Positions 8,578 to 16,304 of a stretch of 64,000 nt of DNA are shown piece after piece. A program made the position numbers and the translations under genes. Origin of the DNA: CALANV01 sp036381615 (GTDB lineage Bacteria; Pseudomonadota; Alphaproteobacteria; CACIAM-22H2); the NCBI GenBank assembly GCA_036381615.1, contig DASVCL010000078.1, forward strand, positions 1 to 64,000, in the 5' to 3' direction. Positions within the stretch are counted from its first letter, which is position 1. Every line of letters starts with the position of its first letter. The notes under the pieces were generated by a model that saw nothing but the letters and a program-made list of their open reading frames with translations, made no database searches and had not been told where the DNA came from.

Positions 8578-9732
8578 TCATGCCGATTTTACGTCGCCGA
8601 CCTCCGTCGCTGGCGCGAATTCGCGCCGGATCGCGTCCGAATGCTCGCCCAAGGCCGGGACGGGACCTAGCCGTGGCGAATCACCGACGATCTGGGCCGG
8701 CGGCGCGGGCAGCGATACCCTGCCTTGAGGGGTCTCGATCTCCATGCGGCGAAGCTGCGGGTGCTGCGAGAACTGCGCGACCGTGTTCACCCGCCCGAAG
8801 GCGATCTGTGCGGCCTTGAGCCGTACGGTCAGATCGTCCGCCGACTGCGTGCCGAACACGGCGGCGATCCGTGCGTCGAGATCGGGCCGGTTCTTCACCC
8901 GCGTGACGTTGTCCTTGAACAGCGGATGGCTCGCAAGCGCCGCGTCGCCGAGCACGTCGGCGCAAAAGCGCTGCCACTCGCGCTCATTCTGGATCGAGAT
9001 CAGGATGAGCTGCCCGTCTTTCGCCGCGTAGGCGCCATAAGGAGCGATCGAGGGATGGTTGAGGCCGACCCGCGCCGGCGCCCCGGAACCGTAGTCGTGA
9101 TGCAGCAGCGGCACGGTCATCCACTCCGCCATGCCGTCGAAGAGCGAGACCTTGATCGCGCTCCCCTCGCCCGTCTTGCCGCGGCGGATCAGCGCCTCGA
9201 GCACGGCCTGGTACGCATACATGCCGGCGGCGATGTCGCACACCGACACGCCGACGCGCCCCGGCCCCTCGGGCCGGCCCGTCACCATGCACAACCCGGT
9301 CTCGGCCTGTACCAGCAGGTCGTAGGACTTCATGTCTGCGTACGGACCCATCTCGCCATAGCCGCTGATGTCGACGGTAATCAGGCGCGGGTGGCGCCGG
9401 CGCAGCGCGTCCGACCCGAAGCCGGCGCGCGCCGCCGCCCCGGGCATCAGGTTCTGGATGAAGACGTCGGCCTTCGCGACGATTCGCCGGAGCAATGCGT
9501 TGTCGTCCGGGTTCTTGATGTCGAGGACCAGCGACTCCTTGCCGCGGTTGAGCCAGACGAAATAGCTCGATTGCCCCTTCGCCGCCTTGTCGTAGCCGCG
9601 CGCGAAGTCGCCTTCGGGTCGCTCGATCTTGATCACGCGCGCGCCCGCATCGGCGAGCCGCGACGAGCAATAGGGGGCGGCCACCGCCTGCTCCAGCGCG
9701 ACGACGAGAAGACCGTCAAGAACACCAGCCAT
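8578..9732 (-). CDS. CaiB/BaiF (family III) CoA-transferase
   Basis: Moves CoA between carboxylic acids, usually from succinyl-CoA, through an enzyme-bound Asp anhydride. The catalytic Asp is probably Asp138 in KSYDLLVQAETG; other family features are the N-terminal GxxVVALEQAVAAP segment, DAGARVIKIERPEGD, GKESLVLDIK and LFDGMAEWM. I start at the ATG at 9732 because a start at 9771 adds a Cys-rich tail that overlaps the upstream gene. 384 residues is normal. It starts 1 base after the ACAD-like gene stops, so the two are translationally linked. The pairing with an atypical ACAD recalls Act/Acd of 3-sulfinopropionate degradation (succinyl-CoA:3-sulfinopropionate CoA-transferase is family III). 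Other acids, such as crotonobetaine or mesaconate analogues, are equally compatible with the fold. Confidence 0.88.
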   Translation of the reverse strand: MAGVLDGLLVVALEQAVAAPYCSSRLADAGARVIKIERPEGDFARGYDKAAKGQSSYFVWLNRGKESLVLDIKNPDDNALLRRIVAKADVFIQNLMPGAAARAGFGSDALRRRHPRLITVDISGYGEMGPYADMKSYDLLVQAETGLCMVTGRPEGPGRVGVSVCDIAAGMYAYQAVLEALIRRGKTGEGSAIKVSLFDGMAEWMTVPLLHHDYGSGAPARVGLNHPSIAPYGAYAAKDGQLILISIQNEREWQRFCADVLGDAALASHPLFKDNVTRVKNRPDLDARIAAVFGTQSADDLTVRLKAAQIAFGRVNTVAQFSQHPQLRRMEIETPQGRVSLPAPPAQIVGDSPRLGPVPALGEHSDAIRREFAPATEVGDVKSA

Positions 9733-9733
9733 C

Positions 9734-10891
9734 TCAGTAGGACCGCGGCAGGCCGAGCACGTGCTCGGCAAGATAAGAGAGGATCAGATTGGTCGAAATC
9801 GGCGCGATCTGATAGAGCCGCGTCTCGCGGAACTTGCGCTCGACATCGTATTCCTCGGCGAAGCCGAAACCGCCATGCGTCTGCAGGCACATGTCGGCCG
9901 CCTGCCATGATGCGTCCGCCGCCAGCATCTTCGCCATGTTCGCCTGCGGCCCGCACGGCTTGCCGGCGTCGAACAGGGCCGCCGCCTCGCGCACCATCAG
10001 GGCGGCGGCCTCGGTCGCCGCGAAGGCGCGTGCGATCGGGAACTGCACGCCCTGGTTCTGGCCGATCGGCCGGCCGAACACCACGCGGCTCCTGGCATAG
10101 TCGCTCGCCTTGGCGATGAACCAGCGCGCATCGCCGATGCACTCGGCGGCGATCAGGATGCGTTCCGCGTTCATGCCGTCGAGGATATAGCGGAAGCCTT
10201 TGCCCTCTTCGCCGAGCAGATGATCGGCCGGGACCTCGAGGTTGTCGAAGAACACCTCGGTCGTCGCATGATTGATCATCGTGCGGATCGGCTGGATGGA
10301 CAGCCCGCGCTTCAGCCCCTCGCGCATGTCGACGACGAAGACCGAGAGGCCGTCGGTACGCCGCGCCACCTTGTCGCGCGGGGTCGTCCGCGCGAGCAGC
10401 AGCATCAGATCGGAATGCTCGGCGCGGCTCGTCCACACCTTCTGGCCGTTGATGACATACGTGTCGCCCCGGCGCACGGCAGTGGTGCGAATCGCCGTGG
10501 TGTCCGTACCGGCCGTCGGCTCGGTCACGCCGAACGCCTGGAGCCGCAACTCGCCCGTGGCGATCTTCGGCAGCCAGCGCGATTTCTGTTCGGCGCTGCC
10601 GTGCTTCAGGATCGTGCCCATCGTGTACATCTGGGCATGGCACGCGGCGCCGTTGCCGCCGCTCTTGTGGATCTCCTCGAGGATCGCGGCTGCGGCGGCG
10701 ATGCCGAGGCCGCTGCCGCCATACTCCTCGGGGATGAGGACGGCGAGCATGCCCGCCTCGGTCAGCGCCTTCACGAACTCGGTCGGATACCGCCGCTCGC
10801 GATCGAGTTCGCGCCAGTAGCTGCCCGGAAAACGCGCGCACAGTGCGCGCACCGAATTGCGGATGTCTTCTAAACCGTCGGCCGCAGTCAT
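9734..10891 (-). CDS. Acyl-CoA dehydrogenase superfamily protein, possible acyl-CoA desulfinase
   Basis: FAD enzyme of the acyl-CoA dehydrogenase fold, 385 residues, with the usual N-terminal helical domain (PEEYGGSGLG), middle domain FGVTEPTAGTD, VINGQKVWTSRAEHS, and C-terminal QTHGGFGFAEEYDVERKFRETR. The segment where many members carry the catalytic Glu (YEGTSE-like) reads IAPISTN, so the canonical base is absent there. It may lie elsewhere, or the reaction may not be a dehydrogenation. 3-Sulfinopropionyl-CoA desulfinase (Acd) is a known ACAD-fold enzyme with an altered base. The start at 10891 has AAGGCGG upstream; longer frames overlap the dehydrogenase gene. It lies 76 bases after comC and 1 base before the CoA-transferase. 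Confidence 0.85.
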   Translation of the reverse strand: MTAADGLEDIRNSVRALCARFPGSYWRELDRERRYPTEFVKALTEAGMLAVLIPEEYGGSGLGIAAAAAILEEIHKSGGNGAACHAQMYTMGTILKHGSAEQKSRWLPKIATGELRLQAFGVTEPTAGTDTTAIRTTAVRRGDTYVINGQKVWTSRAEHSDLMLLLARTTPRDKVARRTDGLSVFVVDMREGLKRGLSIQPIRTMINHATTEVFFDNLEVPADHLLGEEGKGFRYILDGMNAERILIAAECIGDARWFIAKASDYARSRVVFGRPIGQNQGVQFPIARAFAATEAAALMVREAAALFDAGKPCGPQANMAKMLAADASWQAADMCLQTHGGFGFAEEYDVERKFRETRLYQIAPISTNLILSYLAEHVLGLPRSY

Positions 10892-10967
10892 TCCGCCTTC
10901 TCTCCCCCGACGCGCAACATATAAAGGATAGCCGATCGCGGCAAATGCGGCGTGTGCGGCCGGATGG

Positions 10968-11969
10968 TCAGCCGGCCGCGCGTCGCTGGAGATCGGCCAG
11001 GAGGTCCGCCGGCACCTCGATTCCGTCGGTCTCCGCCTTTGCCCTGAGCCGCAGGCGGCGGTCGCCGGGAAGGCGCGTCCCCGGCTGCGCCAGGATGGCG
11101 TCCGCCAGCACGCCGACGCGCGCGGCGAAACCGGGGCCGGCGAAGCGCGCCGGGTCGATGACAAGGAAGAACTGACCGACGCGCGGCGGCGGCCCCTTCG
11201 CGTCGAAAAACGAACTCGCCTCGTAGCCGAACCGGGCGCCGGTCAGCGCGGCCGCCAGGATCTCGACCATCAGGACCAGCGCCGCGCCCTTGGCGTCGCC
11301 CATCGGCAGCATGGTGCCGCCGAGTGCCGCCTTGGCGTCGCGCGTCGGCCGTCCCTCGGCATCGAGCGCCCAGCCCTCGGGGATCGGCTCACCCTTCTGC
11401 GCCGCAACCATGATCTTGCCGCGCGCAACCTTGCTGAGGCTGAGGTCGATCACGAGCGGCGGGGCGCCTTCGAGCGGACAGGCGAAAGCGATCGGGTTCG
11501 TGCCGAACAGCCCGCGCACGCCGCCCCAGGGCGCGATCGCCGCCGGCGAATTGCCGAAGGCAAGCGCGACGAGACCACGCGCGGCGAGCGGCTCGACGTG
11601 AAAGCCGGCCGCGCCGAAATGATGCGAGTTGGTGATGCCGACCCCGACGACGCCGGCGCGGCCGACGAGCTTCGCGGCCCGCGCCAGCCCCTGCGCGATC
11701 GCCGGATACGCGAACCCGTCGCGCGCATCGACCATCACCGCCCCGGGCGCGGTCTCGGTAACGAGGGGAACGGCCTTGCCGTCCACCTTTCCCGCCCGCG
11801 CCTGATCCGCATAGGCCGGCAGACGCGACAGGCCATGGCTCGCGAGACCGTCGGCCTCGGCCGCCACCAGCGCCTCCGCGACGGCGTCGGCATTCCGCTG
11901 CGAGACTCCGGCTGCGACCAGAACCCGAGCGGCGAGATCGTGCGCGTCGGCGAGCGTGAGTTTCGTCAT
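10968..11969 (-). CDS. comC: Ldh/MDH2-family dehydrogenase, probable (2R)-3-sulfolactate dehydrogenase ComC
   Basis: NAD(P)-dependent 2-hydroxyacid dehydrogenase of the malate/L-lactate (MDH2) family, 333 residues. Family landmarks are the EADGLASHGLSRLPAY segment, ITNSHHFGAAGFH, the GTNPIAFACP loop, and VLMVEILAAALTGA. In sulfolactate degraders (Chromohalobacter, Roseovarius) ComC of this family oxidises (2R)-3-sulfolactate with NADP and works with SlcC to interconvert the two enantiomers through sulfopyruvate. The gene overlaps slcC by 4 bases (ATGA), and suyAB lies in the same transcription direction, so the specific name rests on this context; the sequence alone would support only an Ldh family oxidoreductase. 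Confidence 0.78.
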   Translation of the reverse strand: MTKLTLADAHDLAARVLVAAGVSQRNADAVAEALVAAEADGLASHGLSRLPAYADQARAGKVDGKAVPLVTETAPGAVMVDARDGFAYPAIAQGLARAAKLVGRAGVVGVGITNSHHFGAAGFHVEPLAARGLVALAFGNSPAAIAPWGGVRGLFGTNPIAFACPLEGAPPLVIDLSLSKVARGKIMVAAQKGEPIPEGWALDAEGRPTRDAKAALGGTMLPMGDAKGAALVLMVEILAAALTGARFGYEASSFFDAKGPPPRVGQFFLVIDPARFAGPGFAARVGVLADAILAQPGTRLPGDRRLRLRAKAETDGIEVPADLLADLQRRAAG

Positions 11970-12898
11970 GCCAGGGCCTTCAGCGCGCGGCGCACGCTGA
12001 CGATGGTCGCCGACGAGACGCGGAAATTGGACTCTTGCGTCACGCCGGCGATGTGCGGCGTCAGCAACAGATTGGGCACGCCCTCGAGGATCGAACCGGC
12101 CGGCAGCGGCTCTCTGGCGTACACGTCGAGGGCGGCGCCGCCGATCCTGCCCGCCTTCAACGCCGCGACGAGCGCCGCCTCGTCGATGATGCCGCCGCGC
12201 GCCGAGTTGATCAGGAACGCATTGGGCCGCATGCGGGCGAGCGCCTTGGCGTCGATCAGGTTGTGCGTCTCGGGCATGTAGGGCACGTGGATGCTGATGA
12301 TGTCCGAGCTCGAGAGCAGCGTATCGAGGTCGACGCGCGCGACGCCATACTGCGCCCAGGCCGGATCGTCCGCCGTGACGAACGGGTCGTAGGCCGCAAG
12401 CTCGAGCTCGAGCGCACGGGCGCGCTGCGCCACCGCGCGCGCGATGGCACCGAAACCGACGAGGCCCAGCCGCTTGCCGGCAACCTCATGGAACATCAGG
12501 TCGTTGCGCGGCCATTTGCCGGCCAGCACGTCGGCATTGGCCTGCCAGACGTTGCGCAAGCCCACCAGCATCGCCGCGATCACGTATTCGGCGACCGACA
12601 CCGTGTTCGCGCCGGTTGCCGGGAACACCTGGATGCCGCGCGCGGCGCAGGTGTTCATGTCGATGTTGTCGAGGCCGACGCCGAGCCGGCCGATGATCTT
12701 CAGGCGCCTGCACCCGTCGAGCACGGCGCCGCGTACCTGCGTGCGGTTGCGGACGATGAGGGCCGGCGCGTCGGCGGCGAGATGGACGATCTCGTCGGGC
12801 CGATCAACCAGCGTGGGATCGTAGTGAACCTTGAAGTCGCGCTTCAGGTCATCGACCGCCCATTGGTCGATGAACTCCGTGATCACGATGTCGTACAT
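11966..12898 (-). CDS. slcC: D-2-hydroxyacid dehydrogenase family, probable (2S)-3-sulfolactate dehydrogenase SlcC
   Basis: NAD-dependent dehydrogenase of the phosphoglycerate dehydrogenase/D-2-hydroxyacid fold, 310 residues. It has the Rossmann GFGAIA (148-153) and the catalytic set Arg234 (NSARGG), Glu263 (AREPLP) and His282 (TPHIAG). SlcC of this family oxidises (2S)-3-sulfolactate to 3-sulfopyruvate. It begins 3 bases after the flavoprotein gene and overlaps comC by 4 bases. Two dehydrogenases of unrelated folds and opposite stereospecificity, side by side near suyAB, is the recognised arrangement for sulfolactate racemisation. Without that context the general family name would be all I could claim. 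Confidence 0.78.
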   Translation of the reverse strand: MYDIVITEFIDQWAVDDLKRDFKVHYDPTLVDRPDEIVHLAADAPALIVRNRTQVRGAVLDGCRRLKIIGRLGVGLDNIDMNTCAARGIQVFPATGANTVSVAEYVIAAMLVGLRNVWQANADVLAGKWPRNDLMFHEVAGKRLGLVGFGAIARAVAQRARALELELAAYDPFVTADDPAWAQYGVARVDLDTLLSSSDIISIHVPYMPETHNLIDAKALARMRPNAFLINSARGGIIDEAALVAALKAGRIGGAALDVYAREPLPAGSILEGVPNLLLTPHIAGVTQESNFRVSSATIVSVRRALKALA

Positions 12899-12901
12899 GG
12901 A

Positions 12902-14638
12902 TTACTCGGCAGCGGTTCGTATGAGTGTTTCGCCGGGCCGGACGCGGGTGAACGCGACCGGCTCGGTCGTGACGACGATGCGGCCCTGGTCGAGCCGCAC
13001 GCAAGTATAGCGCGAATTCTCCAGGTTGCTGGTCTCGGGAAAATCGGCCCGGAAATGCGCGCCGCGCGAGTCCTCGCGGGTAGCCGCCGCGGCGACGATG
13101 GCCCGGCTCACCAGCACGAGGTTCTTGAGATTGAGCCAGTCGTGCCAGGTCAGGTTGAAGGCGCGGTTGCGGCCATCGACACCGATCCGGTCGAGGTCCG
13201 CATCGAGGGTTTCGAGGCTCTCGGCGGCGCGCGCCAGGCTTGCCGCGTCGCGGACGATCCCGGCGTCCTCCCACATCAGCGCGTACAGCCGTTCGCGCAC
13301 CGCCTCGATGTCGCCGGGCGGCCGCGTCAAGGGCGCGCTTGCCCGCGTTATCGCTGCCGTGATCGCCGCCTCGTCTGGCGCGCGCCACTCGCCTGCCGAC
13401 GGCGTCCATGCCGCCATGGCGTCACCGGCGATGCCGCCGAACACGGTCGAATTGGCGACGCCGTTGCCGCCCAGCCGGTTCGCGCCGTGCACGCCGCCCG
13501 TATCCTCGCCGGCCGCGAACAGCCCGGTGAGTTCGGTCGTGCAGTCGGTCCTGAACTTGACGCCGCCCATCATGTAGTGCGCCGTCGGTACGACCTCGAC
13601 GCGGCCGCCGGCGAGATCGAAGCCGCAATCGGCGCAGCGTTCGACCATGCCCTTGAACTGCTTGCGAACCTTGTCGGGTCCGAGATGACTCATCTGGAGG
13701 TACACGCCGCCCAGCGGCGTGGCGCCGCCCTTGCGGATCACGTCGAAGATGGCGCGGCTGACGATGTCGCGCGTCGCCCGCTCGCCGCGCGGGTCGTAGC
13801 GCTCCATGAAACGCTCGCCGTTCGCATCCAGCAGGTAGCCGCCGGCGCCGCGCAGGCCCTCCTCCAGCACCGTCCCGGTCATGCGCGTATCCGGCCCCGC
13901 CAGCAGGCCGGTCGGGTGGAACTGCACCATCTCCATGTCGCGGAGCGTGAGGCCGGCCCGCAGCGCCATGGCCATGCCGTCGCACGACTTGTCGCCAGAC
14001 GGCGTGTGATACCGGTACATGGTCGGCCCGCCGCCGGTCGCGAGCAGCACGGCGCGCGCTTGGACGAACACGAATTCGCCCAACCGCATGTCGATGAACA
14101 GCACGCCGGCGATGGCGTCGCCTTGCGCCGTCTTGATCAGCTCGATCGCCCGATGCTCTTCCAGCCTGTCGATGCGGCGGGCCCATACCTGTTCGGCCAG
14201 CCGGTTGATGATCTCGATGCCGGTCAGGTCGCCCTTGTGGACGGTGCGGTCGAAGGTCTGGCCGGCGAAGGCCTTCTGGTGGATGGTGCCGTCGGGATTG
14301 CGGTCGAAGAAGCAGCCGAGTTCGTTCTCCAGCTCGCGGATGCGTACCGGGGCGACCGTGACCAGCATCCAGGCGAGGTCCTGGTCGTTGAGCCACTTGC
14401 CGCCCTCGATCGTGTCCATGAAATGGCGTTCGACCGAATCCCCCGGCGCCAGTGCAACGTTGTAGCCGCCCTGGACCATGCGCGTGCAGCCGCATTTGCC
14501 CAGGAGCCCCTTGACCGCGACCGTGATCTTGAGCTGCGGCGCGGCCTTGTGCGCATGCAGCGCCGCGAACAGTCCCGCCCCGCCGGCGCCCAGGATCAGA
14601 ATGTCGGTCTGCAGTCGCTTCATCGCGGTTTGAATCAT
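12902..14638 (-). CDS. Flavoprotein subunit of a succinate dehydrogenase/fumarate reductase-like complex
   Basis: FAD subunit of an SdhA/FrdA-type enzyme, about 578 residues. Seen: dinucleotide motif GAGGAG (17-22), QFHPTG near 240, EEGLRGAGGYLL, GERFMERYDPRGERATRDIVSRAI carrying the Arg-Asp active-site segment, HYMMGG, and the C-terminal GEDTGGVHGANRLGGNG. Most unusual is the position of the histidine that in SdhA binds FAD covalently (SHTVSAQGG): here it reads CTRMVQGG, so His is replaced by Cys51 and the FAD is probably non-covalent or differently attached. Its Fe-S and membrane subunits lie about 6 kb upstream in the same gene run (19.8-21.3 kb). I infer oxidation of 3-sulfopropanoate to 3-sulfoacrylate. 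The start is uncertain: ATG at 14638 or 14623, or GTG at 14665, none with a clear ribosome site. Confidence 0.85.
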   Translation of the reverse strand: MIQTAMKRLQTDILILGAGGAGLFAALHAHKAAPQLKITVAVKGLLGKCGCTRMVQGGYNVALAPGDSVERHFMDTIEGGKWLNDQDLAWMLVTVAPVRIRELENELGCFFDRNPDGTIHQKAFAGQTFDRTVHKGDLTGIEIINRLAEQVWARRIDRLEEHRAIELIKTAQGDAIAGVLFIDMRLGEFVFVQARAVLLATGGGPTMYRYHTPSGDKSCDGMAMALRAGLTLRDMEMVQFHPTGLLAGPDTRMTGTVLEEGLRGAGGYLLDANGERFMERYDPRGERATRDIVSRAIFDVIRKGGATPLGGVYLQMSHLGPDKVRKQFKGMVERCADCGFDLAGGRVEVVPTAHYMMGGVKFRTDCTTELTGLFAAGEDTGGVHGANRLGGNGVANSTVFGGIAGDAMAAWTPSAGEWRAPDEAAITAAITRASAPLTRPPGDIEAVRERLYALMWEDAGIVRDAASLARAAESLETLDADLDRIGVDGRNRAFNLTWHDWLNLKNLVLVSRAIVAAAATREDSRGAHFRADFPETSNLENSRYTCVRLDQGRIVVTTEPVAFTRVRPGETLIRTAAE

Positions 14639-14661
14639 CAGGGGCAGCGAGAATGAACGGG

Positions 14662-14749
14662 CCACGGCGTCATGAAGGCACGAAAGAAGGTGAATGCCGC
14701 ATGACGCGCGCCGGAATTCATCCTCGTGCCTTCGGGTCTTCGTGGGTCA
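14662..14749. repeat. Imperfect inverted repeat of the CCACGAAGACACGAAGG type
   Basis: Two arms face each other across about 40 bases: CCACGGCGTCATGAAGGCAC on the left and CCTTCGGGTCTTCGTGGG on the right, sharing ccacg-N7-gaaggcacga when folded. A related single arm occurs at about 48350. It occupies most of the 150-base gap between the fumarase-like beta gene and the flavoprotein gene, in an otherwise tightly packed run, and could form a hairpin in the mRNA. Confidence 0.6.
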
Positions 14750-14788
14750 AGACATCTTCCTTCCTGCCCTGGCGGTTTCCTCATTTCC

Positions 14789-15400
14789 TTAGGTTTTCAC
14801 GCCCATGGCGGCGAGGGCCCTGGCGCGGCGGGCCTCGGCGGTCGTCCTGACCTGGTCGTAGAGCGAGCCGCCATGGCTGTCCATCGCGACCAGCAGAGGA
14901 CCGAAACCCTTCACCCTGAACTTCCACAGGCTCTCGGGATTGAGGTCGTCGAGATCGACGTCCTCGATCGCCTCGATCCAGGTCGTCTCGAGCGCGGCGG
15001 TGCCGCCGATGATGGCGAGATAGGCGCCGCCCAGTTCGGCGAACGCCCGGGCCGAGTCGGCGCCGAGTCCGCCCTTGCCGATGATAAGGCGCACGCCGTA
15101 CTGCGCCATCAGCGGCCGCGAGAAGCGCTCCATGCGCGCCGAGGTCGTCGTGCCGATGCAGACAGGTGCATAGCCCGCCGGGTGATGCGGCGATCGCTCG
15201 ACCTTGCGCACGTTGGGCGCCGTGTGGATGACGGCATGACCGTTCAGGTCGAAGCGCGTCCTCCGCCCGCGGTCGAACATGTGGATCTGCGTCGCATCGC
15301 GGATACCGTAGAGCGTACCGTTCAGCGTCACGGTGTCGCCAACACGAAGCTGTCGTGTCTGCGCCTCCGTGACCGGCATGTTGAGGTCGTAATGTGTCAT
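14789..15400 (-). CDS. Class I fumarase/tartrate dehydratase-like hydro-lyase, beta subunit
   Basis: C-terminal-type subunit of two-subunit Fe-S hydro-lyases (FumA C-domain, TtdB), 203 residues. It has the opening pattern LRVGDTVTLNGTLYGIRDATQIHM and the conserved GTTTSARMERF and IIGKGGL segments of this family. It starts 1 base after the alpha subunit stops, so the pair is made together. In class I fumarases, L-tartrate dehydratase and mesaconase this subunit completes the active site for adding water across a carbon-carbon double bond. In this cluster I infer that the substrate is 3-sulfoacrylate, giving 3-sulfolactate. A spare TCA fumarase is the alternative. Confidence 0.88.
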   Translation of the reverse strand: MTHYDLNMPVTEAQTRQLRVGDTVTLNGTLYGIRDATQIHMFDRGRRTRFDLNGHAVIHTAPNVRKVERSPHHPAGYAPVCIGTTTSARMERFSRPLMAQYGVRLIIGKGGLGADSARAFAELGGAYLAIIGGTAALETTWIEAIEDVDLDDLNPESLWKFRVKGFGPLLVAMDSHGGSLYDQVRTTAEARRARALAAMGVKT

Positions 15401-15401
15401 G

Positions 15402-16304
15402 TCAGAATCCGATCTCGACCCCGTGCGGCGTGAAGGTCGCGGTCGCGCGGCGCGCCGAGTGGCACTGGATGTTGACCGCGACCGGGTTCATCGTAATGTG
15501 GGTCGCGGCCAGCTCGACATGCACGGCGAATGCCGTCGAATCGCCGCCGAGGCCCTGCGGCCCGATGCCGAGCGCATTGACGGCGTCGGTCAGCATGCGC
15601 TCGAGCTTCGCACCCTCTGGGTCGGGGCAGACCGATCCGAGCGGCCGCGTCGCCGCGATCTTGGCAAGGTGCATGCAGAGGTCCGACGTGCCGCCCACGC
15701 CGACACCGACGATGGTCGGCGGGCACACCTTGCCACCTGCTTCCATGACGCGGTCGATCACGAACGTCTTCACCCCTTCGACGCCGTCGGCCGGAATGCA
15801 CATCTTCAGGAACGAGCCGTTCTCGGATCCGGAGCCCTTCGGGATCATCTCGAGCCTGAGTTCGCGCGGTGTCTCCATGAAGTCGATGTTGATCACCGGC
15901 ACGCCCGGGCCGCATGAGGTATGCTCGTTCACGCGCGTGATCGGGTGGACGACCGACGAGCGCAGCGGATGTTCCCGCGTCGCCCGCTCGACCCCGCGCC
16001 GGATCGCCGCCTTGAGCGCGACGCCGTCGATCTCGACGTGGCGGCCGATGACGACGTTGTAGATCGGGATGCCGGTATCCTGGCACAGCAGGTTCTCGGT
16101 GCGCTCGGCGACGGCAATGTTCTCGATCATGGTGGCGAGGATCGTCTTGGCCGTCGCGTCGCTTTCGGTCGCGTCGAGCCGGCGGAAGCCGGCCTTGATG
16201 TCGTCCGGCAGGACCTTGAGCGCGCGGATATAGAGAAGCTTGGCCGCTTCCTCCACCGCGCCCGGGTCGACGTGAAGCTTTTCGGCTTCGCTGTGATCGT
16301 TCAT
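15402..16304 (-). CDS. Class I fumarase/tartrate dehydratase-like hydro-lyase, alpha subunit
   Basis: Fe-S cluster subunit of a class I fumarase/TtdA-type hydro-lyase, 300 residues. Three cysteines that match the [4Fe-4S] ligands are Cys74 (CQDTGIP), Cys131 (SCGPGVP) and Cys194 (VCPPTIVG), with the surrounding GSGSENGSFLKM segment of the family. The ATG at 16304 overlaps the stop of the importer permease gene by 4 bases (ATGA), which ties this enzyme to the transport operon. The longer open frame upstream is only the permease read in another frame. Known relatives act on fumarate, L-tartrate and mesaconate. Context suggests the sulfonate analogue of fumarate. Confidence 0.9.
   Translation of the reverse strand: MNDHSEAEKLHVDPGAVEEAAKLLYIRALKVLPDDIKAGFRRLDATESDATAKTILATMIENIAVAERTENLLCQDTGIPIYNVVIGRHVEIDGVALKAAIRRGVERATREHPLRSSVVHPITRVNEHTSCGPGVPVINIDFMETPRELRLEMIPKGSGSENGSFLKMCIPADGVEGVKTFVIDRVMEAGGKVCPPTIVGVGVGGTSDLCMHLAKIAATRPLGSVCPDPEGAKLERMLTDAVNALGIGPQGLGGDSTAFAVHVELAATHITMNPVAVNIQCHSARRATATFTPHGVEIGF

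Noticed and set aside
12035..14656. Plus-strand open frame of over 870 codons opposite slcC and the flavoprotein
   Set aside because: It mirrors the codon structure of the minus-strand genes, has no family motif and a repetitive Arg/His/Ala composition.
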